The position numbers were made by a program, and so were the translations under genes. The notes beneath the pieces were generated by a model. It did not search any database and had not been told where the DNA came from. It saw only the letters and a program-made list of their open reading frames with translations. Shown piece after piece: positions 11,838 to 23,530 of a stretch of 64,000 nucleotides of DNA; the first letter of the stretch is position 1, and each line of letters starts with the position of its first letter. Source of the stretch: Metridium senile (Eukaryota; Cnidaria; Anthozoa; Actiniaria; Metridiidae); assembly GCA_949775045.1 (NCBI GenBank), contig OX459107.1:14017179-14081178 (forward strand), written 5' to 3'.

Positions 11838-12606
11838 CGGTGATGATGATGGTGATGATGATGATGATGATGATTGTAGACGATGGTGATTGTAGTTGAT
11901 GATGATAGTGGTGATTATGGAAATTATGATTGATGATGATGGTCAGTAAAGACTTAAAAATGATGATGATGATGATGATTGTAAATGATATTGATTGTAG
12001 ATGATGATGATAATGTCATGATGTTGATTATGGAAATTATGATGGTAATAATGACTAAATAATAATAATGATGATGATGATAATGTTGCTGCTGCTGTTG
12101 ATGATTATCATGAGTATTATAATGATGATAATGTTGACCAAATAATAATGATGGTGATGATCATTGTAGTGTTGAAGATGATGATGATAATGACGGTGAT
12201 GATCATGATCATAGATATTATTAAAAAATTCATGAATAATTAATGAGACATTTTCAAAAGAAACCATGACCATGACGAGTGTTGTAAATCTGATACAACA
12301 CTAGTGTTGTCTATCCTGATTTGCATAAGTTTTAACTGGTAATTTTACGGCAACATTTATTTTAATCTTGAACATTTTGGTCAAATATGAAAGAGCTTAC
12401 CTAGACATTTTTTAAGTAGTTTACAACATTCACGTCCGTGTTGTATCGGCGATACAACACGGCCGCTCATGTTGTAAACACTACTAATGATAACTGATTA
12501 TAAGTGATAGTTATGTTGGTAATGATCATGGTTATGATGAATTCATAACATAATGATGATGATAATCATGATGATAATCATGATCTGATGGTAATCTTTT
12601 CATCAG
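11838..12606. repeat. Intron 2 of gene B: GAT-type microsatellite and small palindromes
   Basis: Interrupted (GAT)n/(AAT)n runs fill 11838-12200 and 12490-12600. Between them are several GTGTTGTA…TACAACAC inverted pairs (12280-12480), which can fold locally. Confidence 0.75.
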
Positions 12607-12774
12607 CTTGATGTACTCGAGAAGATGTTTTCCCAGTACCATTACATAGCAGCCTCACAGAGGAAACTGCTGGCCACAAGTATCGGGATAAGCGAGGTTC
12701 AAGTGCGTGTTTGGTTTCAGAATCGACGCATCAAATGGAGGAAAGAATCAATGGAGTACGTTGTTATAACATAA
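12607..12774 (+). CDS. Not-like homeobox gene B, exon 3 of 3
   Basis: The acceptor CTTTTCATCAG ends at 12606 and the exon encodes homeodomain positions 13-60 plus a short tail ending in TAA at 12772-12774. Helix 1 has L16 and F20, helix 2 has YIAASQRKLLA, and helix 3 is [12 protein letters not shown] with Q50, N51 and R53. It matches the homeodomain of gene A at 34 of 59 aligned positions (my count), including all of positions 44-58, so the two are probably tandem paralogues. The exon is shorter than a typical ORF search would report. An AATAAA at 13340-13345, beyond a MITE, is a possible polyadenylation signal. Confidence 0.88.
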   Translation, partial: LDVLEKMFSQYHYIAASQRKLLATSIGISEVQVRVWFQNRRIKWRKESMEYVVIT

Positions 12775-13179
12775 CATTACCCACTCTCCGTTCTTCAGTT
12801 AATTAATCGGGATTCCTGTGTGAAGGACGACGGAGGTTGAATGGAATCGAGAATTCTTTTTTCGTTCACAGTCTCTCTCTTGTCTTTTGAAGCAGGAATC
12901 CCAAAAGTAAAAATTTCACTACGATGAGGTTAACAGCATATTAGCAAGAACGTTGTCCTGACTTCTGTAATTTGGTAGCAAATGAAAAGACAAAAGAAGA
13001 TCACTCAAGCTGAACTCTTTCTTTTGTTTTTCCTTTTTACTAAATCATTTTTTTTTTTCATGTGACAACATTTTTGCAATCAGTTGTATATGATATATAA
13101 TCTAGGATAAAAAAATCCTTAAAATCCTAATCTATAATTTATGCCCGTTCAATATGAACACTCATCTCTTTTTCTAGTA

Positions 13180-13319
13180 GAGTACAAACACTAAAAGTGT
13201 GCAATACTTTGTACTATTTACCACTAAATAGTGTTGATTAAACAATAGAGAACAAAAGAATTTGCATAATTTAGCAGCATTTAGTGGTATTTATTTGCAC
13301 GCTTTTAGTGTTTGTACTC
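13180..13319. mobile_element. TA-flanked GAGT MITE, copy C (140 bp)
   Basis: Ends GAGTACAAACACTAAAAGTG and CACGCTTTTAGTGTTTGTACTC (outer bases) are inverted and bordered by TA. The centre carries AAACAATAGAGAACAAAAGA. It lies 405 bases after the stop of homeobox gene B. Confidence 0.85.
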
Positions 13320-13493
13320 TAATCTATGAGCTAGTATTAAATAAACAATTTAAGTCATTGTTATTCTTGTTATTTAAACAATGTCTTATAAAAACTAATA
13401 AAAATATTAAATACAACTAGACAAAATAAATCATATTTCATAGTTTCAAAACCTCCGCCGATAACCCATACCACTTGGACAAAGGGAGTATCT

Positions 13494-13516
13494 CCCCCCC
13501 CCCCCCCCCCCCCCCC
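13494..13516. repeat. Homopolymer C(23)
   Basis: Twenty-three consecutive C residues on the + strand. Length may be unreliable in any assembly. Confidence 0.9.
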
Positions 13517-13670
13517 GGGAAAAGTATGTTTTGTTTACCTAATCGGCTAAAGCGTTGCTATGTAAATATTTTCCACGTGACATTAAAATACATAAGACAA
13601 AGAATCCTATTCCCAAAAGATTTAAATTGGGTGGCAACATACTATACATAGCAATGCATTAGCTGATTTG

Positions 13671-14069
13671 GACCCCGTCTACACGGATCCGGATACTTTT
13701 GAAACCGCATACTTTTTGATGCGAATCGGCCTATCGTCCACACGAATCCAGTGAATCCGGTCACCGAAACCGAATAATTTTACTTGAGGCCTAGTCTACA
13801 CGAATCCGATCCGGCTGAAACCGCATAGGAATATTTGCGTCCACACGAATCCTTGTATCCGGTGGATTCAAGTAAAAGTATGCGGTTTCGGTGACCGGAT
13901 TCACTGGATTCGTGTGGACGATAGGCCGATTCGCATCAAAAAGTATGCGGTTTCAAAAGTATCCGGATCCGTGTAGACGAGGCCTGAATCCTCCGGATAC
14001 GGGGATTCGTGTGGACGCAAATATTTCTATGCGGTTTCAGCCGGATCGGATTCGTGTAGACGAGGCCTT
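13671..14069. mobile_element. CGTCTACACG element nested in a reverse-oriented copy of itself
   Basis: The central 13788-13984 is a complete 197-bp unit that matches the single unit at 59908-60102. The flanks 13671-13787 and 13985-14069 are the reverse complements of that unit's right and left parts. One copy has therefore inserted into an inverted copy, with a TGA apparently repeated at the junctions. The 69-codon frame across it is not a gene. Confidence 0.85.
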
Positions 14070-14445
14070 GGTCTATCGAGTTTATACAATTATAATTTAA
14101 TTATTTATTAAGATTACATAATTACTAATTAGATAAAGTATCTAACAATGAATAAAATGTGAGTAATATAACAGAATTAAAAAAAAAAATACTGTGTAAA
14201 AAATCGATTGATCGCTTTTTAAAACAATTATTATGGCTCGTTTCTTATATAGCGCATTTCCAGAACTGCTCAATGCGCTTACTCAACGTGTTCGAGTTGA
14301 AGGTATATCAAGGCGCATTAAGCTGCCACCATACAACCCATGTCCGAACACAGAGTTCTTTTTAATACGTCCCTCAATGTTGCTAATTTTTTTGTTTTTG
14401 TTTTACATAGAAATTAAAATTTAGTCGGCATCAACGGAGTTCGAA
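14070..14445. other. Gene-free stretch
   Basis: Two overlapping 60-70-codon frames (14159-14424) have no recognisable family. Nothing else is supported. Confidence 0.3.
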
Positions 14446-14447
14446 CT

Positions 14448-14548
14448 CTTGACGGTATGTGAGCCGAGTTGTGTGCAAAATATTAAACGTAGAGGTAGTG
14501 AGTGTGAGTGAGTCTCCCCGATTAGTAGGGCGCACTGCGTCCAGCTAG
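14448..14548 (-). ncRNA. Possible tRNA-derived remnant (SINE-like)
   Basis: On the minus strand, CTGGACGCAGTGCGCC resembles a degenerate A box followed by an anticodon-arm-like CCTACTAATCGGGG. About 85 bases on, GAGTTCGAACTCC resembles a B box. The spacing is too long for a normal tRNA and no acceptor stem closes, so a decayed tRNA-like sequence is the most that can be said. Confidence 0.3.
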
Positions 14549-14849
14549 AAGATTGAGACGTTAAAAAAAGTTATTTATTATTTTTATTATTTTATTATTA
14601 TTGACCATGGCATCATTAGGGTCGTTGCACCCCCCGAGAAATGGAGTTAAAAACAAAAGATTGAATATAGTTAAAAAGAAAAAGAAAAAATGGGACGATT
14701 CCTCCGAGACATTCTATGAAGCTGAAGCATGGAATCGATTTAACGCGTAGGGTGAGATTTCGGCCCCATCCGTGCTATCCCGACAGAAAACCTAACGTCG
14801 CGCTAGTCAAAAGACCAGGGGGGGAGAGGAGAACCAGCCCCTAGACTAT

Positions 14850-14957
14850 TAGCCTGCGTAAACAGACCCTTATTAGCGCTCGAAACGTCTCCCGCCAACA
14901 AGCGCTTGTTGGCGGGAGACGTTTCGAGCGCTAATAAGAGTCTGTTTACGCAGGCTA
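14850..14957. mobile_element. TAGCCTG palindromic MITE (108 bp) with exact 9-bp duplication
   Basis: Same element as at 8140: TAGCCTGCGTAAACAGACCC folds onto its reverse complement. CTAGACTAT flanks both sides (14841-14849 and 14958-14966), an exact 9-bp target-site duplication. Confidence 0.9.
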
Positions 14958-15058
14958 CTAGACTATAAACGGTTAACCCCTTTAATTGCGCTAACTAGTA
15001 CTAAGCAACTATCGATTAATATAATCGAAAAACGTCTATTATCCGTAGCTTTATTGTT

Positions 15059-15802
15059 ATGCTACACGACCCTCTTGGGACTTCGGTCCAATCAGAATCC
15101 AATCAAATTACACTCAATCCAAATTCGGTCCAATCAGAATCCAATCAAATTACACATAATCCAAATTACACTCAAGATAACTGTATGGATACTTTTAGAG
15201 ATAAGAGTAAAAAAAATATCAAGAAATTCAAAGAAACGATCGTAAACAATGATTGGTCATTAATAAACAGTCTTAGTGATCCAACAGAAGCCTATGGCAA
15301 ATTAAGTGATGACTTCACCAACATTTTTAAAGACTGCTTCCCTATAAAGAAAAGAACTAGGAAATACAAAATTCATAAGCCATGGATCTCAAACGGTCTC
15401 TTGAAATCAATAAAAACTAAAAGCAAGCTCTATAGGCAATATATTCATCATCCGAATACAGCTAGTGAAATGAAGTATAAAAAATATAAAAATAAACTTA
15501 CTTGGACATTAAGATTCGCTAAACGACTATACTATGACAAAAAATTTGAAGAAAATAAAACAAACATCAAGCAAACATGGAAGTATTTAAACGATATTAT
15601 TAATAGAAAGAAAAGCAAATCTAAGATAAACACAGTTTTTAAACAAGGTAATAATGAAATATCGGATCCATTGGAAATTGCAAATGGTTTTTGTCATTAT
15701 TTTAGCAATATAGGCTCCAACTTAGCTAAGAATATTCCGGTATCGTTATCCTCCTCTATTGAGTCATATCTTACAGAGAATTCTCAAATACTATGTTTTT
15801 AG
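15059..15802 (+). pseudogene. LINE ORF2 fragment: linker upstream of RT
   Basis: The frame encodes the Lys-rich region that lies between endonuclease and reverse transcriptase in CR1/L2-like elements. It contains KPWISNGLLKSIKTK, a YKKYKNKLTW segment and the YFSNIGSNLAKNIP text that precedes the RT domain. It closes at TAG near 15800, while the homology continues one frame over from about 15793, so a single-base indel has broken the gene. The first residues are not element-like, and the ATG used is not a true start. Confidence 0.8.
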
Positions 15803-16785
15803 AGCCTGTTACTGAAAATGAAGTTATAAAAATTACCAAGGAATTTAACAGTGGGAAAGCGGCTGGTCATGATAACATTTCGATGTCCATGATACAGCAT
15901 ACTATTGAAATCATTTCAAAACCATTAACACATATAATCAATTTATCTTTCACTTCTGGTTCTGTACCTGATCACTTGAAGATATCTCGAGTTATTCCGT
16001 TGTTTAAATCAGGTGATAAGTCTATATTTAGCAACTATAGACCAATTTCTGTGCTTCCTGCCTTTTCCAAAATATTAGAAAGAGCATTTTACAATCGTCT
16101 ATCAAATTATTTGAATAAGTCTAATATCCTATGTAACAATCAGTATGGCTTTAGAAAAGGTTATTCAACTTCGTTTGCTCTAATCGGAATTATTATAGAC
16201 GAACACCTAACTTGGAAATCGCACATTGCCCATGTTGCAAATAAGGTTTCCAAGTCGATTGGTATAATTCGTAAATCTAGTTTTTATCTTAACAAATCAT
16301 CCTTACGTACTTTATATCATTCTATGATTTATCCTTATTTACAGTATTGTAATCAAGTCTGGGCAAGTACATATCCAACAAATCTTTCTAGATTAGTCAT
16401 TTTACAAAAAAAAATCATCAGGATTATTAATAAGAGTGACTACTATGCTCATACTAGCCCATTATTCAAAGATTTGTATTTATTGAAATTTTATGATATC
16501 CAAAAGCTCCAAATATGTCAATTTATGTTTTCCCATAGAAATAATATTTTACCAAAAAAATTCCAAGATATGTTCACTTTAAATAATCAATTCCATAGTT
16601 ATAATACCAGATCAAAAAATTTGCTTCGTGTACCACTAGTAAGAACTAAACTTCGTCAATTTTCTATCAGTTACCAAGGTCCCTCAATCTTTAATTCTCT
16701 TACTGATGAAATCAAACAAAGCACTGCTTATTCTACATTCACCAAGAAATTAAGATCTTATATTATTTCTGGTTATGGAGATTAG
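15793..16785 (+). pseudogene. LINE ORF2 fragment: RT fingers and C-terminal domain, catalytic core missing
   Basis: Early RT blocks are present: GKAAGHDNIS, then VPDHLKISRVIPLFKSGD, then NYRPISVLPAFSKILER, then NNQYGFRKGYSTSFAL. Right after these (about 16183) the sequence jumps to GIIIDEHLTWKSHI, which normally follows the catalytic palm. The segment carrying the metal-binding FADD/YADD motif is therefore gone, leaving the frame open. The C-terminal domain (YHSMIYPYLQYCNQVW onward) looks intact to the TAG at 16783-16785. The product could not reverse transcribe. Confidence 0.85.
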
Positions 16786-17120
16786 GCATTGGCTTATTTA
16801 TTTAGTGTAAATAGCTAGATATATATGTGAATGTGTACAGTTGTATCATATGTGTATATAAACTGTATGTATGTACATATGTGTCGATATTATATTATTT
16901 TGTACTATATTATATTGTATATTTATTCTTACGCCATCATGTAATTATTGGCAGTATAACCAAATTGTATATATAGAGGAGATCTGATGTTATTAATAAG
17001 CCTTTTGGCTTTCTGTCAGATATCCTCGCCATTTTATATAAACTTTTTCATGTATATAGTCTGTAAGTTTAATTATTACGATTAATGGCAAATAAACTGT
17101 TATACTGTTATACTGTTATA

Positions 17121-17536
17121 CCATTGAGAATTTATCCTTAATAGGAATTATATGAACGAGAAATTATAATTGTATATTACGTACTGTAAATCGATGTAAT
17201 GACGAATCTTTTACGAGGAAATGTCGATTAATTGGCGAAAGAGCCGATCTGATATCGATTATCAAATCGGTGAAAATAATTATTCAAAAGATAAAAACTA
17301 GTTTATAAACGGTCAGTAAATTTGATTCTTGAAACGAGATGATTACCACTTGACTTTTCAATATCTGTCGCTGAAGTTGATTCATGATTTAAAACTGTTC
17401 AGTGAACACATTCTGAACTCTTTATTGCGTTTTTTAAAACGAATCAAAAGTATTTAATTGTACGACTTCAATTTCGCATTTCAAGTTTGACTTTTTCGGT
17501 GGATATTTTGTATTTGGTGTTCTGAAAAACACTGAA
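17121..17536. other. Unique gene-free stretch
   Basis: No gene or repeat recognised. Confidence 0.35.
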
Positions 17537-18425
17537 AACTAGCAGTTAAACTAGTGTGGACTGCGTCGGTGTTTATAAGGAAACAATTAAAGTAAAGATG
17601 TACGATAACTAGCGGTTAAACTAGTGTGGACTGCGTCGGTGTTTCTAAGGAAACAATTGGAGTAAAAATGTATGACAACTAGCGGTCAAACTAGTGTGGA
17701 CTGTGTCAGTGTTTCTAAGAAAAAAATTGGAGTGAAGATGTACGATAACTAACTGTTAAAAAAGTGTGGACTGCGTCAGTGTTTCTAAGGAAACAATTGG
17801 AGTAAAAATGTACGATAACTAGTGGTTAAACTAGTGTGGACTGCGTCAGTGTTTCTAAGAAAACAATTGGAGTAAAAATGTACGATAACTAGCGGTTAAA
17901 CTAGTGTGGACTGTGTCGGTGCTTATAAGGAAACAATTGGAGTAAAAATGTACGATAACTAGCGGTTAAACTAGTGTGGACTGCGTCGGTGTTTATAAGG
18001 AAACAATTGGAGTAAAAATGTACGATAACTAGCGGTTAAACTAGTGTGGAATGCGTCGGTGCTTCTAAGGAAACAATTGGAGTAAAAATGTACGATAAAC
18101 AGCGGTTAAACTATTGTAGACTGCGTCAGTGTTTCTAAGGAAACAATTGGAGTAAAAATGTACGATAACCAGCGGTTAAACTATTGTAGACTGCGTCAGT
18201 GTTTCTAAGGAAACAATTGGAGTAAAAATGTACGATAACTAGCGGTTAAGCTAGTGTGGACTGCGTCGGTGTTTCTAAGAAAACAATTGAAGTAAAAATG
18301 TACGATAACGAGCGGTTAAACTAGTGTGAACTGCGTCAGTGTTTCTAAGGAAACAATTGGAGTAAAAATGTACGATAACCAGCGGTTAAACTAATGTAGA
18401 CTGTTACGGTGCTTCTTAGAAACTA
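17537..18425. repeat. 70-bp satellite, array 1, about 12.7 copies
   Basis: The unit contains AACTAGCGGTTAAACTAGTG, then TGGACTGCGTCGGTGTTTCT, then AAGGAAACAATTGGAGTAAA and AATGTACGAT. ACTAG and CTAGT within the unit can pair as a short hairpin. The first 40 bases are related to the ACTAG elements at 10185 and 40203. Array 2 lies at 21137. Confidence 0.95.
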
Positions 18426-18924
18426 AACGGATTGTACTAAATTGAAAATGTACAATAATTACTAGCAGTTACACAACTTCGCAAGCAATTTTTCTCGAAT
18501 GAAACTCCAACTATCAAGACAACCGTATTTTAATTGAACTCAAGTTTCTTTGCTCTCTAAACATCTTGTCTAAGATAATTTAAATGGATTTTTACGTATT
18601 AAAGGTCGATAGCTTATAACGATGGTCCTAAATCAAGATCAAGCAGTAAGTGCATTGTATTCAGATCTATATTGGTATGGTCTAAGAAAGCCCCATTACC
18701 TGCACGCAACACCAAATATAACCATAATAGCCTTTAAACAAAACATACAACTCGAATCAAGCATTTTATGCCATTGATTTGGTATTTTAGGGTCAAAAAA
18801 TATTTTTCACGATGGTTCGAACCTTTCGTGCGCGATTCATCTCATTAGGCCGGTTCAGCTAGCAGATGCGCATGCGCATAAGTTTTATTTTCAGTCTAGT
18901 TCGCAAGTGACAATCAACGGCCAC

Positions 18925-19395
18925 TCCAATGCGATAAGATAGTGGATAATAAACCTGGCAAAGATTGCCCATAACATTGAGGTTTCTGTCCAGTTTAAAA
19001 GTACCACAGATGACCAGTTTGATTTACTGGACAAGACAAATATAGCTTTAACAACATCAGAGTTGACTGTGAAGTGTTTCTTTAGAACAAGGCCCGATAA
19101 GATAGTGAATACTCAACCTGGCAAAGATTGTCCAAAACATTGAGGTTTCTGTCCAGTTTAATAGCAGCAGAGATGACCAGTTTGATTTACTGGACAAGAC
19201 AAATATAGCTTTAACACCATCAGAGTTGACTGGAAGTGTTTCGCTTTAGAAAAAAAAAACGATAAGATAGTGAATAAAGGCTGGAAAAGATTGTCCAAAA
19301 TTGATGTTTCTGTCCAGTTTTGACTACCAGATCTAGAGATGACACGTTGGATTTCCTGGACGAGGCAACATCAGAGTTGACTGAAAATATATCCT
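18925..19395. repeat. Tandem repeat of about 160 bp, three diverged copies
   Basis: CGATAAGATAGTG, GGTTTCTGTCCAGTTTAA, GATGACCAGTTTGATTTACT and CATCAGAGTTGACTG recur in order at about 18930, 19095 and 19260. No coding frame persists across the copies. Confidence 0.8.
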
Positions 19396-20199
19396 TGGAA
19401 AAGCCGGCTTCAAAATGGTGAGAAATGTAAGTGAATTTCTTTGTTATTCACACTAATTTCTCACACATCTGAGAATAGTCATAATTCATTATCATAAAAC
19501 ATTTGTATTGCTTGCGTGTAATGTGTTTCGCCAAGCGCCGTTTCGTTTTAAAAATATTGATATTGATATATTTTAACCTGCATTACCAAATAAAGATTGT
19601 ATGTATTAGTTATCGGGTATTGACTCTTTGACACACATTTTAAAACAAACATTTCGTCGTTGGTTTAACGTTGAGATGAATTCGTTTCTCAGTAGAGAAT
19701 TAAAACTGCATGGCGTCCGTGCGAAATTTAGATCTCTAAATTTAATTAGAATTGAATGGAGACCATCTCTCTAGCATGCATTATTATCGTCCAGAAAACG
19801 CATTAGCGACATATGGTGCTATTGACAACAATAACTTTTCCTGTTTGTGGATTCAACGTTTTATTTCCAAACTAACAAAGCCTTGTTGTAGAATAAAAAA
19901 GGTTTTTATAATGGAGCTTTTTACATTGAAGTCTCTAACCCTATAACATCTAACAAGAGACACGAAAATTAGGGTTATGGTTAATGCTAGATATATATTG
20001 TTGTAACTATTAACTATGGAATTACTATCAAATAAGAGATTTTTATAAACAGCAAACAAAGTTTTTCCGTTTGTCTGTTTAATTTAGTTTAATTTTCGTT
20101 AATTTATTGCTACAAGGAATCTTTCGTTGCAAGACAGGCAAATAGGGTTAGGTTTAATGTTAAGAATTGTAAATCTGCGCTTTAAAATTGGAGATTTTG
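19396..20199. other. Gene-free stretch
   Basis: Short frames on both strands around 19752-20059 have no recognisable features. Confidence 0.3.
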
Positions 20200-20800
20200 G
20201 TAAACAGAAAAGACCTTTTTGAGTTTCGTGATCAATGCTAAAAAGAATTTATCCCAGTTACCAGACACCGTGAGGTTAATATTCAAAAAACGTTTTTTCT
20301 GTTTCGTGAGAGAGTTACTGTGCATGAAAAAGATTCTATCATCACAGACACCAAGGAAAATTATATGGTTCCTGTTAATTAGTGGATTCCGTGATATTCA
20401 GCCGCTATACAAAAAACAGAGAAAAAACAGTTTCTCTTTTGATAAAAAGCAAAAAACGATTTCTCTGTTTCGTGAGAGGTAAAAAGAATCTAAGTCATTG
20501 CCAGTCGACACTGAGGACAATTATATGGTTCCTGTTAATAAGTGAGACCTGTGTTTAAAATATTCAGTGCTTTAATAAACAGAGATGCAAGTTTCTCTTT
20601 TGATAAAAGTAAAAAATGTTTTTTCTGTTTCGTGAGAGCTAAAAAGAATCTCAGTCATTGCCAGTCGACACATGAGGAAAATTATATGGTTCCTGTTAAT
20701 AAGTGAGACCTGTGTTTAAAATATTCAGTGCTATAATAAACAGAGATGCAAGTTTCTCTTTTAATAAAAAGCAAAACGTTTTTTCTGTTTCGTGCGAGCA
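20200..20800. repeat. Tandem repeat of 160 bp, about 3.5 copies
   Basis: AAAAAGAATCT, AGTCATTGCCAGTCGACAC and ATTATATGGTTCCTGTTAAT recur with an exact 160-base offset between the units starting at 20481 and 20641. Two more diverged copies lie before them. Confidence 0.8.
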
Positions 20801-21136
20801 TTAATACAAGAAAAGATGAGCTTAATGCGTTTTATCTATTGTCTCCACATGTTTCAATCTTAATGGCAAATTATATAAAAAAATGTGTTCGTTTCAACAG
20901 CTCAAATTAAAAAAATATATATTTTTAATAGAAAATGTCAGTTAGAAAAAAAATATTGCTTCATATTTAAGATTTTTTCATTTATTGTAGTGCTAATATG
21001 CCGCTTTTCACATCGTGTCATGCAAAGCACTTTACTATATATTCAAACTAAAATAGTAAATGAAAAAATATATAAAGTAAAATGACTTATTGCCCGATAT
21101 GGCTTCAACTAAAATTACGATCGATTTAATTAATAT
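20801..21136. other. Unique spacer between arrays
   Basis: AT-rich. A 66-codon frame at 20885-21085 is not recognisable. Confidence 0.3.
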
Positions 21137-21740
21137 GTCTAAGGAAGCAATTGGAGTAAAAATGTACGACAACTAGCGGTTAAACTAGTGTGGACTGCGT
21201 CGATGTTTCTAAGGAGACAATTGGAGTAAAAATGTGCGATAACTAGCGGTTAAACTAGTGTGGACTGCGTCGGTGTTTCTAAGGAAACAATTGGAGTAAA
21301 TATGTGCGATAACTAGCGGTTAAACTAGTGTGGACTGCGTCGATGTTTCTAAGGAAACAATTGGAGTCAAAATGTACGATAATTAGCGTTTAAACTAGTG
21401 TGGACTGCGTCAGTGTTTTTAAGGAAGCAAATGGAGTAAAAATGAACGATAACTAGCGGTTAAACTAGTGTGGACTGCGTCGATGTTTCTAAGGAAACAA
21501 TTAAAGTAAAAATGTACGATAACTAGCGGTTAAACTAGAGTGGAATGCGTCAGTGTTTTTAAGGAAACAATTGGAGTAAAAATGTACGATAACTAGCGGT
21601 TAAAGTAGTGTGGACTGCGTCAGTGTTTCTAAGGAAACAATTGGAGTAAAAATGTACGATAACTAGCGGTTAAAGTAGTGTGGACTGCGTCAGTGTTTTT
21701 AAGGAAACAATTGGAGTAAAAATGTACGATAATTAGCAAC
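21137..21740. repeat. 70-bp satellite, array 2, about 8.6 copies
   Basis: Same unit and same orientation as 17537-18425, separated from it by 2.7 kb of other sequence. Confidence 0.95.
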
Positions 21741-22493
21741 TTGTTTTGCAAAGGCATTGCGAGTTGATAAAAAACTGCACAGTTTATTATCAGCGGAACA
21801 TCGCCTAAATGCTCCCTATAAGGGTAATAATGTTAAAGATGATTATGATATGTTATCACTGCCTGTGTTATTATCGTTATCACAGCAATAACGGAATCCA
21901 GCTTATGGAGGAAGCAACGATTGATTAGCGAACTACAAAACATGCCCCGCAAGACATACCGCAACCAAACAACCGCGCTAACTTACTAACCCACAAAAGA
22001 AAACAACTTATTGACACGTAAAACATAGTCAAACACTTGACTTACTATGCCTAAAATTATTGTCGTTAGTACCTTTTCGTATAACCGACTTTTCGTGTGT
22101 GTCTAGCAAACTGAGTGAGTTGCGCTATAGGCTTAAAATAATAAAATGCATGAATGACAAAGAAAACTTTAATTTATAGCCGGATTTACTGGAAACCACT
22201 GTAGCTATCACTGATTTTCACAGTGACTTGTGGCTCAAGTAAAAAAATAAAAGCTTATTGCTGCACGCATAACTCATTAGCATGTTATTTCACACATATT
22301 CTAATTTACATGCTAAAAATGGGTTATACGAAAATGCTCTATTTAATAAACGGCCATATCACTAAAGTGAGTTTTGCGCTCAAACTAAATGGTAAATGTT
22401 ATTTCGTAGCAAGTAACTAGTGGTTTGTAAGCAGCAGGTTTCATAAAATTACACGACCAAAATCAAATCAAAACATATGAATATTTGAAGAAA
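21741..22493. other. Gene-free stretch
   Basis: No gene or repeat recognised. A 65-codon frame at 22223-22420 is unremarkable. Confidence 0.3.
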
Positions 22494-22797
22494 TTTCTTC
22501 GACTACTAACGAAGTATAACAGCAGACATAACAAAAGAAGTAACAACAACAACAGTTTATTTTTAGCTTGCGTAAAATATTTACGTTTTTATAACAATAT
22601 AAAATTTGAAAATGTCTAGTTTTAGGTACTTGGTCCTAAATTGACTTTCTTCGACTACTAACGAAGTATAACAGCAGACATAACAAAAGAAGTAACAACA
22701 ACAACAGTTTATTTTTAGCTTGCGTAAAATATTTACGTTTTTATAACAATATAAAATTTGAAAATGTCTAGTTTTAGGTACTTGGTCCTAAATTGAC
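22494..22797. repeat. Perfect 152-bp tandem duplication
   Basis: 22494-22645 and 22646-22797 read the same throughout, beginning TTTCTTCGACTACTAACG and ending GGTCCTAAATTGAC. The apparent identity suggests a recent duplication or an assembly artefact. Confidence 0.85.
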
Positions 22798-23523
22798 TTT
22801 TCATTGACTAAAAATACGCAATTTTAAAGTTAATTATTATTATTATTAAGATGTAATGTGTAAGCTTATTTTCTGTGATCATTTCTCAGTTTTCTATGCA
22901 ATATTGACTTTTGTAACAATTGCTTTTTCGAGCTAAAACGTTTTTAGTTCAAAATTTTTGTCTGGATTTGAAGTGGAATTTGAAAATGCGTGTCAATATA
23001 TATCACGAGTAAAAAACACAAATCATTAGACCATTAGATTCTTACTGATAAATGTAACATTTGATTAAATAAATAAATTTGATTAAATGAATAAATAAAT
23101 TCAGTAAACTTGATCTATTTTTGGCTCAGTAAATTAGGAATGGCGCCGTTTTCACTTGACACTGAAAGAAATAAAACAGCTTTTCAATTGCTATTGCTGT
23201 CCATTCCTAATGCGTGTCTAAAAACCTATTTTCGTTCTTCTATGCAAAGATGTATTTATTATGTATGAATAACATCAAAGCCGGGAAATCTTAGGAGCCC
23301 ACTAGCTGCATATGCTAATTATACGAGTCACAGATGTTTGTCGAAAATCTTTTCTATATATATATATATATGGCTTCTGCTACTTAGCACCTTTTGAAAA
23401 ACTCTATTTCCCCTGCAATTGATTTCTAGAGTGTGTAAACATAGTATGGTATATATTTATAGATCTTACTTCCGCTATTATAAATGGATATAAATATTTG
23501 AAACGTCAATAAGGAACACTCTC
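22798..23523. other. Gene-free stretch up to the fold-back element
   Basis: AT-rich, with a short (TA)n run near 23355. The last 40 bases (GAAACGTCAATAAGGAACAC then TCTCTTTTATA) are part of the satellite unit that the next element interrupts. Confidence 0.4.
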
Positions 23524-23530
23524 TTTTATA

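Larger units (their letters stand above)
15055..17120 (+). mobile_element. CR1/L2-type LINE remnant, 5'-truncated, internally deleted
   Basis: This is a non-LTR retrotransposon fragment with reverse transcriptase homology but no endonuclease domain, so it is truncated at the 5' end. It ends in three copies of CTGTTATA (17097-17120), a 3'-terminal microsatellite of the kind typical of the CR1/L2 group. A 42-bp direct repeat at about 15083-15170 marks the left end. The coding part is described in the two pseudogene entries. No target-site duplication was resolved. Confidence 0.85.

Noticed and set aside
14594..14735. Short frame with a Lys-rich run starting ACCATGGCA
   Set aside because: It is under 50 codons with no family, interrupted context, and sits beside mobile-element debris; the good start context alone is not enough.
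17537..21740. CRISPR-like array of regular repeats
   Set aside because: The 70-bp units are contiguous with no unique spacers and the DNA is eukaryotic.
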